From assembly GCA_002812745.2 (NCBI GenBank), contig NCSJ02000075.1, positions 87,946 to 151,945 of the forward strand: a DNA stretch of 64,000 nt. The letters are read 5' to 3'. The position numbers were made by a program, and so were the translations under genes. Within the stretch, counting starts at the first letter, position 1. Each line of letters starts with the position of its first letter. Below, in pieces: positions 36,613 to 48,009 of the stretch. The notes under the pieces are model-generated. The model had not been told where the DNA came from and did no database searches. It worked only from the letters and a program-made list of their open reading frames with translations. The stretch is from Scytalidium lignicola (taxonomy: Eukaryota; Ascomycota; Leotiomycetes).

Positions 36613-38013
36613 TTACCTTGCATCCTTCTTCTCTTCTCCCGTTTTCGACGAAGCTGCATCCTTATCTGCAGCCCTCAAAGCCTCAATTTTACCCTGCTTC
36701 CTTTTTCCCTTAATCTCGTTGACCGCTTTCTCAATATCTTGGTCAGTCTTACTCTCACCCTTCATCCTTGCTTCGGTCTCCTCAACCTGCTTTCGCGTTT
36801 TGTCATCCTCGTCGCGACCGACTTCCTGAATGAGCTTCCATCGTCTCCAGAACGTTTCCTGAGATTCAGCTTCTGATTTTGCTTCATTCTCCCAGAATGC
36901 TTTGATATCATCCGGATACGTTGTGTTGCTCAGAGGCATAGAGTATGTATCGGGGTCAAACCGCACCTTGTGAAGCCACTCGTCAATTAATTGGCTTCTA
37001 AAGTCCCCCGTGCCGGGCAAATGGACGAGTAAGTCGCCAGGCTCCTGATAGCCGTTCGACCAGTTCCATTCTGGTGGAATGTCGTCGTCGCTGCCAAAGT
37101 GGTGGTAGGCATTAAACCAGCGCTGGGGAACATGCATGGTATTGTTGGCCCACCTCTCATCCTGAATCAGGAACTCCAGGGCCGTTTGCTCGTCGTACCT
37201 CAGCGGCACGTCAGGCTTGTAGACTGGGTATGACAGGCCCGCTGCGAAGAAATGCACCGACCATTCGCAGACTCGGATGTAGAAGACGCCATCGTTGAGT
37301 CCGCCAAGATCGTTGGACACCATGAAATTGATGTGCGACCACTGGGGTTCAGGTGGCAGAAACGCTTCGAGTGGCATCTGGTTGTTCACGATGACTACGT
37401 CTGCATCGTGCCAGAAGAGCCAGTCCAGTCGCTCCGCTTGAGGTTTGGCCAGCTCCTGGACGAGGTGGTGTAGAACCAATGCATGTTTCGTCCAGAGTCC
37501 TTCGACGATGCCGCGCCGCAGAACGAAGTGACTGTAGCTGAAGCGCTGGTCATGCTCGATGTGACTCAGGAGAGCTCGCTCGTATGCTTGAGATTTGCTG
37601 GTGACTTCATCATAGTACAAGCTTGAAATCTTACCAATTCTCGACCAGACTTTTGACTGCGATGTCGAGCTGTCGGTGGACGATTCGAGGATAGGGCCAT
37701 CAATTCCTGACGCACCGTGAGCGGTGCTTGATTGAAGCCCGGTAGCAGTAGATGGGGTAAGGAGAGTAGAAGAAGTGCGCGAGTTTTCGATCGTTTTGGA
37801 TGCAATTGATGTCGCAGCAGTACTAGCACCAGTGTTGGTCAAGTGAGACTGAGACTGAGGGTGGATGAGGATAGAGGTGTTATTAGCTGTGTGAGCCAGC
37901 AGGTCATCTAAGCTCAAGACATGACGTTGATATATCCACACGATGAGGCTGAACGCTGCCAGGGCAGCGAGAACCAATCTCATGAGGTCCCCCTTTGCCC
38001 GGTAACCCAACAT
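36613..38013 (-). CDS. GT34 galactosyl/mannosyltransferase (gma12/mnn10 type)
   Basis: A single-exon frame of 466 residues. A short cytosolic basic tail and a signal anchor (LVLAALAAFSLIVWIYQ) make it a type II Golgi protein. A Ser/Thr-rich stem follows (about residues 40-125). The catalytic domain has YSHFVLRRGIVEGLWTKHAL, the DXD metal site in LFWHDADVVIVNN (about residue 202), NFMVSNDLGGLNDGVFYIRV, RYDEQTALEFLIQDERW, HVPQRWFNAY, and the closing LLVHLPGTGDFR. These are all GT34 hallmarks. The enzyme would extend N-glycan outer chains or cell-wall galactomannan. The last 100 residues are a charged Lys/Glu tail. The frame is intact and has no introns. Confidence 0.93.
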   Translation of the reverse strand: MLGYRAKGDLMRLVLAALAAFSLIVWIYQRHVLSLDDLLAHTANNTSILIHPQSQSHLTNTGASTAATSIASKTIENSRTSSTLLTPSTATGLQSSTAHGASGIDGPILESSTDSSTSQSKVWSRIGKISSLYYDEVTSKSQAYERALLSHIEHDQRFSYSHFVLRRGIVEGLWTKHALVLHHLVQELAKPQAERLDWLFWHDADVVIVNNQMPLEAFLPPEPQWSHINFMVSNDLGGLNDGVFYIRVCEWSVHFFAAGLSYPVYKPDVPLRYDEQTALEFLIQDERWANNTMHVPQRWFNAYHHFGSDDDIPPEWNWSNGYQEPGDLLVHLPGTGDFRSQLIDEWLHKVRFDPDTYSMPLSNTTYPDDIKAFWENEAKSEAESQETFWRRWKLIQEVGRDEDDKTRKQVEETEARMKGESKTDQDIEKAVNEIKGKRKQGKIEALRAADKDAASSKTGEEKKDAR

Positions 38014-39356
38014 GAGCCCCTGGATCGTGGGTCCGTTGCGCGTTGCGCCCTATTTCTCGCTCTTCTCTCCTAGGGCTGAGAATGATAACAGTTCCGACGC
38101 AGCCGGGCAGAACTATATGAGTAACGACAAGGACAGGAACAACCGGAATATTATCAAGGGGGACAATGCCATTGAATCGTCCATGTGGTCACTGACGTGG
38201 CTAGCTTTTTTTTCTTTAGTTTTTATGTTTTCGGCTAGCAAGAGGGAGCTGAAGTGGAACCTGTCGATTGTTATTTATCGTATTCTTCTGTGCCCTCAGC
38301 CCCAGCGCCGAGCAAGCCACACTCACATCTTATCGGAAGGCTGACTGGACCTCTCCGGTGGCTTATTGTTACTGTGTTTATCTCGAATGTGGGCAGAGAA
38401 CGTGTCTAGAGCCCGACCGAAGAGGAATAGCATGAGCAGCAGCACAATATTGGCACTCTAGGAGCCTTGGCGCATCCCCGCTGGGCAAGGAGCTCCAATC
38501 GCTAGTTGTGCTTGCTTCTTGACAGTCCGTTCGTAGGCATCGATTCTTGACGTAAATACGAGGTTGCAGATGCACTGGCATTACCATACAGCACGTGCAT
38601 TGAAAAATATTGAAATCACACAACACCATGGTGCAAAATTTAACTGTAGCAAATATAAGTTACGATAATTTCTGTTAACTTGTAAATTGTAATTGGTCTA
38701 CCTCTGCATAAAAGAGTTTGAACTTGAAGTATCATCACATGATGACACCTCAGGATATGAGAAACTTCAAGTGGCTGGAAACTACCATTTTCGAGATCAG
38801 TATTTAAAATGATAAAAAAAAAATGACAAAAATATATCGCATACCTGTATCACTTTATCACTAGATAATGTCGAGCCGTAACTGAATATGCCGTTACAAC
38901 AAGAACATGAAAATTAACGTACAGTACAAGGGATACACGTATTCGTAAGCTGTAAAAAATGGGAAATAAAGTTGACTGGAAAATTAATAATATCCTGAAA
39001 TAACCAACAAACAAGAAAAGTTTTATGAAATATAAATCTCATAAGCTTCAGAGTTCTCTAGTTAATAGATCATAGTCCGAGGTATCTATATCTGGGAGAG
39101 GCTAACCAATAATCAAACAGGAACCTTTTGGTTCTACACTAGTACAAGTTAGTTTTTACTATACGTTATGAAATTAGGTATACAAGATAAGTTGTCCAAA
39201 TATATAAATTGTTTAGCAAAACACGTATCTTCTCATTATACCTTCGGTGATGTGCATCAAATTGTATACCTCTTCTTACTATTGTAGTTGCTGTCTGTCC
39301 AACATCTCTTCACTCTGTGCAACTACTACCCCGACACGCACTTGTCTACTCATTTT
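38014..39356. other. Intergenic, no gene recognised
   Basis: The first about 350 bases are the GT34 promoter. The rest is AT-rich and contains no supported gene; the 110-codon frame at 38012-38344 is antisense-side noise. Confidence 0.45.
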
Positions 39357-40662
39357 TCACTCGAATTCTCCTAATGCCTCCCGTCTTGAAGTTGACAGTG
39401 GATCTAGGTAAGGAACTTCTCCCATACTAACTGCACGGTTTCCGGTTCTGATATGGTTCACATCAACATCGCCAGTACCTGTGTGAAAAGTGCTTCTATT
39501 ATCCCACTATAGAACAGTCACGTCAGCAAGATTTAACAATGGAAAAAAGAATTCAGTTATACAAACTCACAATAGCAACATCATCAACGCCCCATTTAAA
39601 CCGAACTTGCAAATCATGGTTATTTGTAACCAACTGTCCCAGATACTTCAAAACCTCATCACTCTCTTGCTTTGTAAGTTCATTCAGTTGCTGGATCTGG
39701 TTGAGTGCACCGTACACACTCTTCCAGCCAGTTACCGGATTCGTTCGGATAACAGGATGGCTGGCGATTAGATCTTGCCCAACATTCTCGAGAGCACCTC
39801 TTGGACCAGGATGGATTTCAAACCCAACACGCTTACTAGATTCAATGAAGTCTGGGTTGGCGTGTTTTGCTGTTAAGCTTTCTAAGAATTTTTGGTATGG
39901 CTTCGAGAGCCGGTCATACATCTCATATCCGGATGCCCAGATGGTGTCACCTCCTGTTGGGGGGACGATTCTCATTTTCAAAACCGCGTAATCTGATGGG
40001 ACGTGTTCGAATGTCATACTAGATTAGACTTTTTAGCATTGGTCGTACATTAATAAATTTAATCTAACTTACTCTGAATGCCATGCCTTACTAGCAAATG
40101 TGTATCTAGAGGCAAGGTGAAGCTTTCTGTTCAGCTGGGATGAGATGACAGAGATATGTTCATCAATATCTCCTTTGTCATTGATCCCAACGTCCTTCTT
40201 ACCTTCAATAAGTGGGTGGACATGGAGCCCCGAAGTAGATGGCTTTCCAGATAACCTTCCGATTAGGTCGATAAGTTCTTTCTGCATTTCAACGGTGAGG
40301 TCCTTTTGTTTGCGGAAGAAGACAACACCTCGTTCAGATACTATCTTCGTATTAATTAAAAGGAAAGCACTAGCAAACAGAAAAAATTCCAAAAATGACT
40401 TCTGATATGTCACATCTTAATACATACCTGTGATCGCGAGGTCTCTAATAAATTCATCTCGTCGAGGTGAGTTCATCCATTCTGAGATTTGTGCCTCTGG
40501 ATACTCTCGTCCAATAATAGTGGTTGTTTCAAAATAGTTTGGTCCTAATACTCCAGCAGCCTTCAATGGCTCCTTGTGATTGAACCTTGTAGTGGACTTC
40601 AATGGATGTTGTTCATTGTTATGGATAGTTGGAGTAGCTTGAGTATCAACGGATGGTGCCAT
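39357..40662 (-). CDS. TauD/TfdA-family Fe(II)/2OG dioxygenase
   Basis: Read leftwards, exons 40662-40428, 40340-40073, 40018-39571 and 39506-39357 join to 366 residues. The iron ligands are His and Asp in WHSDMTFEHVPSDYA, with the Asp codon created across the splice, and a distal His in RSTFHTGTGD. ISERGVVFFRKQ-type and GWKSVYGALNQI segments are typical of the fungal sulfonate or TfdA-like dioxygenases. An Arg follows in RTGNRAVSMGE. Such enzymes release sulfite from taurine or alkyl sulfonates, or cleave aryloxyacids; the substrate here is unknown. For intron 1 the acceptor is the GATAG site at 40341, because the nearer-upstream AAG would create a stop. Confidence 0.9.
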
Positions 40663-42506
40663 AGTGGTTAATTCTCTTAAGATTGTGAACGAGGTGCGGA
40701 TGAATGGTTACAAAAATGAGATAAAGATATTGAAGCAGTTAACTATGTTTTCAACTTTGTCCTAATAGAACTAAAGACATAAGAAGAGTATATATACTAT
40801 CTTTTGCACAAGGTAGACTGAGCAGTTAGGACAGATGCCGAAAGAACTAATATTCGAAATGGGAGTTAATCTTAGTGAGCAATAAGTATAGTCTCCCCTC
40901 TTATTCGGAGCCAGCTCTTCCGAATGTAGATACACGTGTACTAATATTTGCCTAATGCTCTGTGGTTGATTTGGTTACATTCGAGCGGGGAAAACATAAC
41001 GCGGGATACTTTAACCACATCCCGCTTCTGTGTCGCATCGACTCTAACGGCTCGGGATGAATTATCGGCCTCCTTATTTCAATGGGTAAATAGCGACTGG
41101 ATAGCTGTATTGCTCTAGAAGTTGATGTTTAGAGGGTAGGAAATAGGGAGCGGGATTGTTGATACTATCCCATTTCAGTGACAATTGGCTGCCATAACTG
41201 GAGCGTCACTTCGGCAAGACCAAAATGGCATAGACTAAGGTACCAAATAATCAAAAGATATAGAAGGTGAAACTTAGTATTTACATCATTATTCATTTCC
41301 ATGTCTAGAATCTCAAAGTTATGGCTTTCAATAGATCTTAGCTCAATACGGGTGGGTACCTTTATCCCAACAATTGCATTTAGCACCTGGAGAGTACCTC
41401 CACATCAAGTCGAATAGCAGTCAAGAATTGAGAGCCGGATTTCGACATCTCGACTATGCGCATAAAGAAACGAGGAAGAACTCAGTCTTCGACTCTTCTT
41501 CCTTGACGATGATGGCAACTTCCAAACGATGATGGCAACTTCCAAATCGCCAACGTTGACTATCTCAACACATAAGGAGCATGACCAAAGTATTAGAATC
41601 AGGTAAGGCTAAAGCAATTAGTTGTCTCTAACACAACGATTCCTAGTCTTCGGCATCTCCTTGTTCGATCTCCTGTAGTCCTCGTTGCCAATCAGATAGA
41701 AGTTCACCCATACCTTCAACAACCGGATGCACCGGAATTCTGCAAAGACCACAACATCCTTGTGCAAGCACATTCGCGACTAGGAAATAATGTCTAAGGG
41801 GTTGTATCGATGACCAACGCATTAACTGCGCACATGCCACATGATTACAATCAATTACAGGCTTTAACTAGATTAACTATAGTTAGTGAGGTATCTAAAG
41901 ACTACTATAAATTACAGCGTAGTAATAGCTAGAGCCTGTCATCGCTACAGTGTATTAATTATAATGTATTGATAACCGAGACAACCTAACTCACAATGTG
42001 CTTAAATCAGTTGTGACTCTGTGATGGTTGTGGCCGGTATCGGCAATTTCATGTAGATTTATGTAAACAACATGCGAAACGGTGTGGAAGTATGTAGACA
42101 ATCAGGTTAACAATGCACTGGCAAGCCGAGCTAAGGCTAATGAAGAAAATCATCTAGCTATGTCTATGAAGCGGCATCCCTTATCCTGACTCGACACAAT
42201 GAACGTTAAGAGCCTCGACGGTTATTACGATTTTCAAATCGGTATAAGATATACTAGATGGAAGATAATTTCAAATTTATTTATCTTCGAACCAGTATCG
42301 TCCTATATTAGTGAAGGTAGTGTCTACAACATGATTAGGGGATACGCCAGTGAAATAGCAGTATCGCAATAAACTAATAATGGAACAAAAAGTATAAATC
42401 CGACCTACAATTTCTACACCAGTGAAGTGAATTGCTTCGCGTCTCTAAGTCCTTCCATAAACCTGTTGAAGGCAAGCACACTCAGAAATAGTCCTCGGGC
42501 TTCATT
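40663..42506. other. Intergenic with a 20-bp tandem duplication
   Basis: 1.8 kb without a supported gene. The only structure I see is a perfect 20-base direct tandem repeat at 41506-41545. Confidence 0.5.
41506..41545. repeat. 20-bp perfect tandem duplication
   Basis: Two adjacent identical copies of acgatgatggcaacttccaa in non-coding DNA. Confidence 0.95.
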
Positions 42507-43600
42507 TCATGCTATGATGCCAGAGTTCATATGACCCAAAGGCTGTAGTAACTCTCCGGGACTCTTAGCAAAGTGCCTACCACTCTTCATCTCTTTGATG
42601 CTGACATAAACCTCTCTGCGAGCAGGATTTCCTGTTGTCACAGAACGGGAACTTAGTCCATAGTATTCAGCAATGGAGTGGACAAGCCAGCGACTAAATA
42701 AACCCAAGACGTTAGCCAGGTATTCATGAGACACGAAGTACCGGAGGAACTTACCCAAAGCTAGCGCCATTGTCGTCAGCCAACGAATCGAATATCAACT
42801 TCTCTCTTTGCAACTCCTCCTCGACAGTCTCCCGCTGCTCATCACTCATACTTCCATTCCTCCCGACAAAAACAATCTCTTCGTCCTCACTATCGATCTC
42901 AGGCTCTATTCGCTCACTTTGCTTCCTCTCCCACCCTTTGACAAACTCCCGAATCTCCTCTTCCAGCTCCTGCAAGAGCGTCTTCGCTCCCTTGTTCTTC
43001 TTTATCCGCATCTTTAACTCCTGCGGGACTCGACCCTTCTGATTATCAAACCCATTGTGAACTTCTGAACGCTTTGCAGCGGCGCATTTCTTGGCGGAAG
43101 CAAGCTCTTCAGCCCTGTGGCGGACTCCAGCCTCCCAGAGATGAGCGAGATGGTAAGGGACCTTATGAACAGGGTGAGTTGGGTGAACTTCCCAGTCTGA
43201 CGGCAGGGGTAGCTGTGCATTTGGGACATGGAGGAGGTGGTCTAGATGTAAGAAGAAGCATCTCATCAGCGATTGTCCAGACTTTGATAAAGTATATGTG
43301 CCGCAGTGTTTACTCACCGTTCTCCCACCTCTGCCTCCGCCGACTGCCCTCCTTGCCCTTCAAGAGCGCTTCTCTGCGATTCTGGCTATCACGGCGCACC
43401 GGCGCACGACGAGGCTTGTAGGTGGCCTTTGTAGGCTGACTCTCCTCGACATCATCAAGGGGAATTGACAGCTTGAGACCTGGGGTTGTTGAAACCGTGA
43501 GAGATTCGAACGCCGAGACCGTCCAGGCTTCAATATCCACTAGCTGCTGACCAGCTGCCTGTTGCTGCTCAGGTGGTGGGACAGAACTGTAGACAGCCAT
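42507..43600 (-). CDS. R3H-domain protein with R3H-associated N-terminal domain
   Basis: Read leftwards, exons 43600-43318, 43241-42755 and 42693-42507 join to 318 residues. The N-terminal domain starts MAVYSSVPPPEQQQ and contains RRDSQNRREALLKGKEGSRR, RRQRWENGDHLLHVPNAQ and PLPSDWEVHPTHPVHKVPY, matching the R3H-associated domain. A Lys/Glu-rich linker follows. The R3H domain spans the last splice: GASFGRWLVHSIAEYYGL contains the Arg-x3-His core, followed by TGNPARREVYV. R3H domains bind single-stranded nucleic acid, so a role in RNA handling is likely. Intron 2 (61 bases) stays open in another frame and mimics coding sequence, but the splice restores the exact R3H core. The 72 codons upstream of 43600 are leader. 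Confidence 0.9.
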
Positions 43601-44246
43601 TGTAGCTGTGGAAATCGGGTTGACGAGCGATTGAGATGTGTTGTAAGATCGCTGATGACTAGATAAGATGCGGCAGCTTGAGAGTTCTTGTAGACAGATC
43701 GTCGGAGATGACGGTAGGAGATGGAGAGGTTCAATAGGAGTCACCCGGAGGAACGTGGTCAATGCGTCCACTGTGATAGCCTGATAGGGTATCTTCGGAG
43801 CTGGAACGTAGATCATCCCGGCGCACGTGCCCCGGCCCGAACTACGATATTATTGGACCCTCTCATGGCTACTTATCAGAGGCTAAAGTTATGAGCTATT
43901 ACTGTAGGCTTAAGTTATTTTTAGGTTTGCCAACCTTTTATCATGTATTCGAACAATTCGTTCAAAGTGTAAAGATCTGAATAATATCACAAATGATACT
44001 AGACCGCGTTGGACGATAGAAGGCTAATACCCAGTTCAAATAGTGCTTTATGTTGAATTCTTGGATCACAGACTTTTAAAATATTAGCGTACCAGAGGAT
44101 CTAGCTAGGGGTCTCAAACCTCGAACTAAACAGCTCCTTTCAAATGTTTGGAATCCACTTTTCTCATCCTATTAATTCAATATTCCTGTATTTGGCTCTC
44201 AGAGAGTGACGCCGCACTGAGACTTGGGAAAGGATTGCTTCAAGAA
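43601..44246. other. Intergenic, mostly R3H gene promoter
   Basis: It contains the upstream region of the R3H gene and the 3' flank of the dead HET gene. No other gene. Confidence 0.5.
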
Positions 44247-46200
44247 CTATACAAGGTCAATAGTTGCACTAGCATACACTTTCAGGAGTCTTTTCGCATC
44301 TGCCATCCACTTGCAATCATCCTGAGTTTTGGGAGAAAGGTAAAACGTGCCAACTCTCACCCAGCGTTGTGGTTGAGTCAACTCCTCGAAAGGCTCCAAG
44401 ATCAAACCATGGAGACATCCATCAAAATCAGAAATGAATAGAAAACTCGTTCCCGATCTGGATTGCGCCAGTGAGGACTCGTCGAAGAAAAAATGACCTC
44501 GAAAATAAGGTAAGTGTAGCAAGGTTTCAATAGAATTGAGTGCAACTGGCTTAAGATTCTCCACCAATGTTTCTGTGTCATTTTTACCTGTCCAGGCCCA
44601 GGCCATATTAACCATCGGCGCGTTAATTCTCAATAAACCGCCTTTTATTTAGCCGAATGGGTTACTTTTCTCGGTATACTCGAGAATTATATCTTCAATA
44701 CAAGAAAAGTCTCCCTTTTCAATCTTCTTTCCTCTCTGAGGGAAGTAAATTTCGCTGTCACGGGATGCCCAGCTCCAAGAGGGTGCTCGATAAGGGGTCA
44801 TCATTTGCCCGCCATGAGTCCTCCACAAAAGAGCCTCGGGCATAAAACAACCCTGCAACGTACTTTATAGCACGCTTAATGGACACACGTTTTGCGATGC
44901 CTGCAATTGCTACCAGTTTATTCTGAGAATGTGTTAAGGAACTGGTCGAGTATGCTTGAACGACGTGATACCCTTGATCAGAGGTTCCGCCGTAAAATGA
45001 GAATGGCCTTTTCAAGAGATGGAAGCAATTATTGAACCCTACAGGAAATGTTTCGCAAGCAAGTAGTGTCGAACACTCCCAGGCAAGTTGTGCTTTTCCG
45101 AAATGAAGAATTCTTGGCGATAGCAAGCGCTCTTGGTGGACCCATCCTCGACCGAACAGCGGAGTATCCATTAATGTAGAGAAAAAGTAAGGATCAACCA
45201 AAAGATATGCACTTGAAGGATATGGCTCCTTTTGACCAGGAGATGAGTCCATACTTCTCTGAGTAATTTGCGGTAATTCAAGAATACAGGGCCTGATACT
45301 GTCTGCATCCCGTGACACAAACCAGCCAGCTTCAGCACTCTCACCGTTGTCTACTGCTATATTCGGGACACAATTTGTATAAATTACCCCCATTTCGACA
45401 ACATGCTTTTGCCAGTCTTCAACATGGCCTTCACCTGACTGCAATATGCATAAAGCATCGATCCACAACAGGTGTATACCAAGCGATTGTATAATATGAA
45501 TCGCTTCTCGGAAAGTCTTCGGTAGATGTAAGACTTGGAGTTCCTTTCGAAATATATCAATATTATTGGTGGTCAATGTCAGATGCCGTGGGTTCCTGCC
45601 CTAGCAATAACTAAGCATAGCATACCGACCAGTGACTTTCACCTGGTTTGTTTCAATAAGTTGTACCAAATCCCCATCAAGATAAAGGAGCCGTGGTGGG
45701 AAGTAATCTAGTTGAACATGCTTCTCGCATGAGGAATGATGTGATACACAGTCTGAAAGCCACAAACGGGCTCTTTCGAGCACTTCTCTATCGCCTGTGT
45801 TGTCAGAGGACAAATGATGCAAGCTTTTATTCTGATCCGTCAACTGCTCCGCCACTAACGGGCTGCCCTCGAAATTTCCTAATTTTGATCTGCCGAGCCA
45901 ATCCCAAAATTCTAATGAAAAAGTATAATTGTTTGGTGTGTAGGAATGATATTTGAATTCATATCTTAGCCAAGAATCGCCGTTTATCGTTCGAGAATAT
46001 TGTGCAGGGAACTCATTTGTGCTCAAAAGTTCTTTTAGATACGTACAAATACCACAGCCCCAGGCTGCAGACACGAGAAGACTCTTTGTAGTATTGTGAT
46101 GGGGCCCAATCAATCTTGGGTCTGATACGGTTGCGTTGGCAATGCTTGCAATCATAGCCTTACACAGGTCGCAATACTCTGCACCCAGCTTTGTATTCAT
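44247..46200 (-). pseudogene. Inactivated HET-domain gene
   Basis: Read leftwards, the frame begins MNTKLGAEYCDLCKAMI and runs through an N-terminal region with CVSHHSSCEKH to the HET start GRYAMLSYC. The invariant Trp of the YCWG motif is replaced by TAG (about 45601). After it the frame continues open: LWIDALCILQSGEGHVEDWQ, CVPNIAVDNGESAEAGWFVSR, LFGRGWVHQERLLSPRILHF. A one-base shift follows near 44835-44860, then PEALLWRTHGGQM and YRAPSWSWAS. A second in-frame stop (TAA near 44648) lies after NPFG, and 130 more codons follow. Both stops fit CpA-to-TpA changes (Trp TGG to TAG on the opposite strand, Gln CAA to TAA). Two stops and one frameshift make a functional product unlikely. Confidence 0.85.
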
Positions 46201-47604
46201 ATCCTGACTGTAGACGTCGTCTGCACGAATACCTTTCTTCGCTCAGGAGGATATCGAGGCGTGAGGGAGTTGAAACAGTTATAATGGTGCTAGCGCACCC
46301 AAAATGTGGTCAAGCAATCAATCATTATGTTAGTGGCCCCATGTGAGGCGTGCCTCCTGCCAGTCGGACATTGTCTACATATAAATCTTGCTAATGCCTG
46401 TTGTCTGGAACACAGTCACCTTTTTAAACCTATCAAAGATGTGATGGTATCCGTTCTCGCTTCCCTGTTAAACGTATTAATGGTTCCCCGCCGGAGCCGA
46501 TTTAGATGCCTTCGTCGCAGTGACTAGTAATGTAGCTTCATAATTTAACATCGTGGGTTAAGATCTTTTTTCACTCTGAAGGTGGCTTCAACTCGGGTTA
46601 GGCTGTGAACAAATGAGATAATGAGGCCTGCCTGACTGCTAGTGCTTTCCTTGGCTTTCCTTGGTAGACGGTCTGAAATCGAGTGCTAGGTTATTTAAAT
46701 GTAGGTCAAAAATAAAATCGTTAGAGTGTTCGAAACTGAAGCCGATTTCGAACTTTGCTGTAGATGTGGCCTACACTATCTATCTCTAAATTGAATCTTA
46801 CAGTATTAGCAATGCTAAGAAGAGGGGAAGCTTTATATACCTATATTACAACTGTTATATAGAGATTATCTATTTGCGGTCCTAGCAAGGTGTTACTAGC
46901 TAGGCACCCTGCCCTGCGAGAATTAGTAGAGGGATTTTATACACAAGGTCTCTTCCAAGGCTAAGGCTATCTACCATATCTAAATATCGTCATCAACGAC
47001 GCATGAAATTCCGATCGGCACTGAGCGGGATGTTTCTTGTGGCACCGCGACCTGCCAGACGAGTAATATGCACTTGCACAAGGTGTGGATGCAGTTTATT
47101 CAACTTCCCCTACCTATCGCGTTGCAGCTCACTCGATTCTTTCCCTCTATGTTCCTAGAATAGCTGAGTGCTTCGTACCTGTGGCAACACTTAGCAGCCC
47201 TGGTTGATTGGAATATGCCAGGTACCATACTACCATTCCTCCTAATCATATTCCTCTATTCAAAGGGAATTACGCATAAAGTGAATAAAATTGGATTAAT
47301 CTCAAGTTGCACTACAGTTATTTGCTCGCACAAACTGGCCTTCGTATTTGTCGATCTTTTTAGCTTGGTGACGCAAAAGTCAACAAGGTATCAGCCTCTA
47401 GACCTCATAGTCAAAACAGGTATTAATTTCGAAATGTTGTTGTCAATCCTAGCTTAGAATATAGTTATTAGCTGGATAGTTACAAGGCGACCAGAGACAA
47501 AAAATATTCGAAAACCTATAAGATGTTGGAGGATCCCCATCATTGTTCTTCATTTCCTCTCAACCGATAATCTTTCAGTATCATTCATCTCTCCAACAAC
47601 AAAT
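46201..47604. other. Intergenic upstream of the hydrophobin gene
   Basis: 1.4 kb without a supported gene. The 3' few hundred bases should hold the hydrophobin promoter. Small frames at 46306-46527 and 47215-47457 do not look coding. Confidence 0.45.
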
Positions 47605-48009
47605 ATGAGAACTTCAACCATTACACTCTTGGGCCTTGCTGCCGTTGCCCTTTCAGTTCCTACAACGCCTAACAAGCCACGTCAAGCTGATATCTGCTCG
47701 GGTGCTGACAGCACCCCACTCTGCTGCGACGTCGATGTCCTCGGTGTTGCAGATCTTGACTGCTCTACTCGTGAGTCTACTTAGTTCTAGAAATCTTTAA
47801 CTTGACAACGAGCTTACTTCTTCCCCCCTCAAGCTCCTACCCTCCCGACAGACATTTCAGACTTTGTCAACATCTGCGCAGCTATAGGAAAGATTGATAT
47901 GTGTTGCATCCTTCCTATTGTGAGTATTCTTATATATTATTATTCCCATTAAGTCGTATCCTAACTTTAATCACAGCTCGGGCAAGGCATCATTTGCAAT
48001 TCACCATAA
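47605..48009 (+). CDS. Class II hydrophobin
   Basis: Three exons, 47605-47770, 47834-47919 and 47977-48009, give 94 residues: a signal peptide (MRTSTITLLGLAAVALSV), a short propeptide ending KPRQ, then the hydrophobin domain. All eight cysteines are present in the C, CC, C, C, CC, C order: ADICSGADS, TPLCCDVDV, LDCSTP, FVNICAAIG, KIDMCCILP, GIICNSP. The spacing (11 between CC and the next Cys, compact C-terminus) is class II. Hydrophobins self-assemble at air-water or host surfaces, coat aerial hyphae and conidia, and lower surface tension. Both introns are canonical GTGAGT introns and sit at positions common in class II genes. The start matches a good signal peptide. Confidence 0.95.

Noticed and set aside
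42694..42754. Frame continuing through the R3H gene's second intron (KFLRYFVSHEYLANV)
   Set aside because: It looks protein-like, but splicing at GTAAGT/TTTAG, with a CTAAC branch site, restores the R3H core exactly. I treat it as intron.
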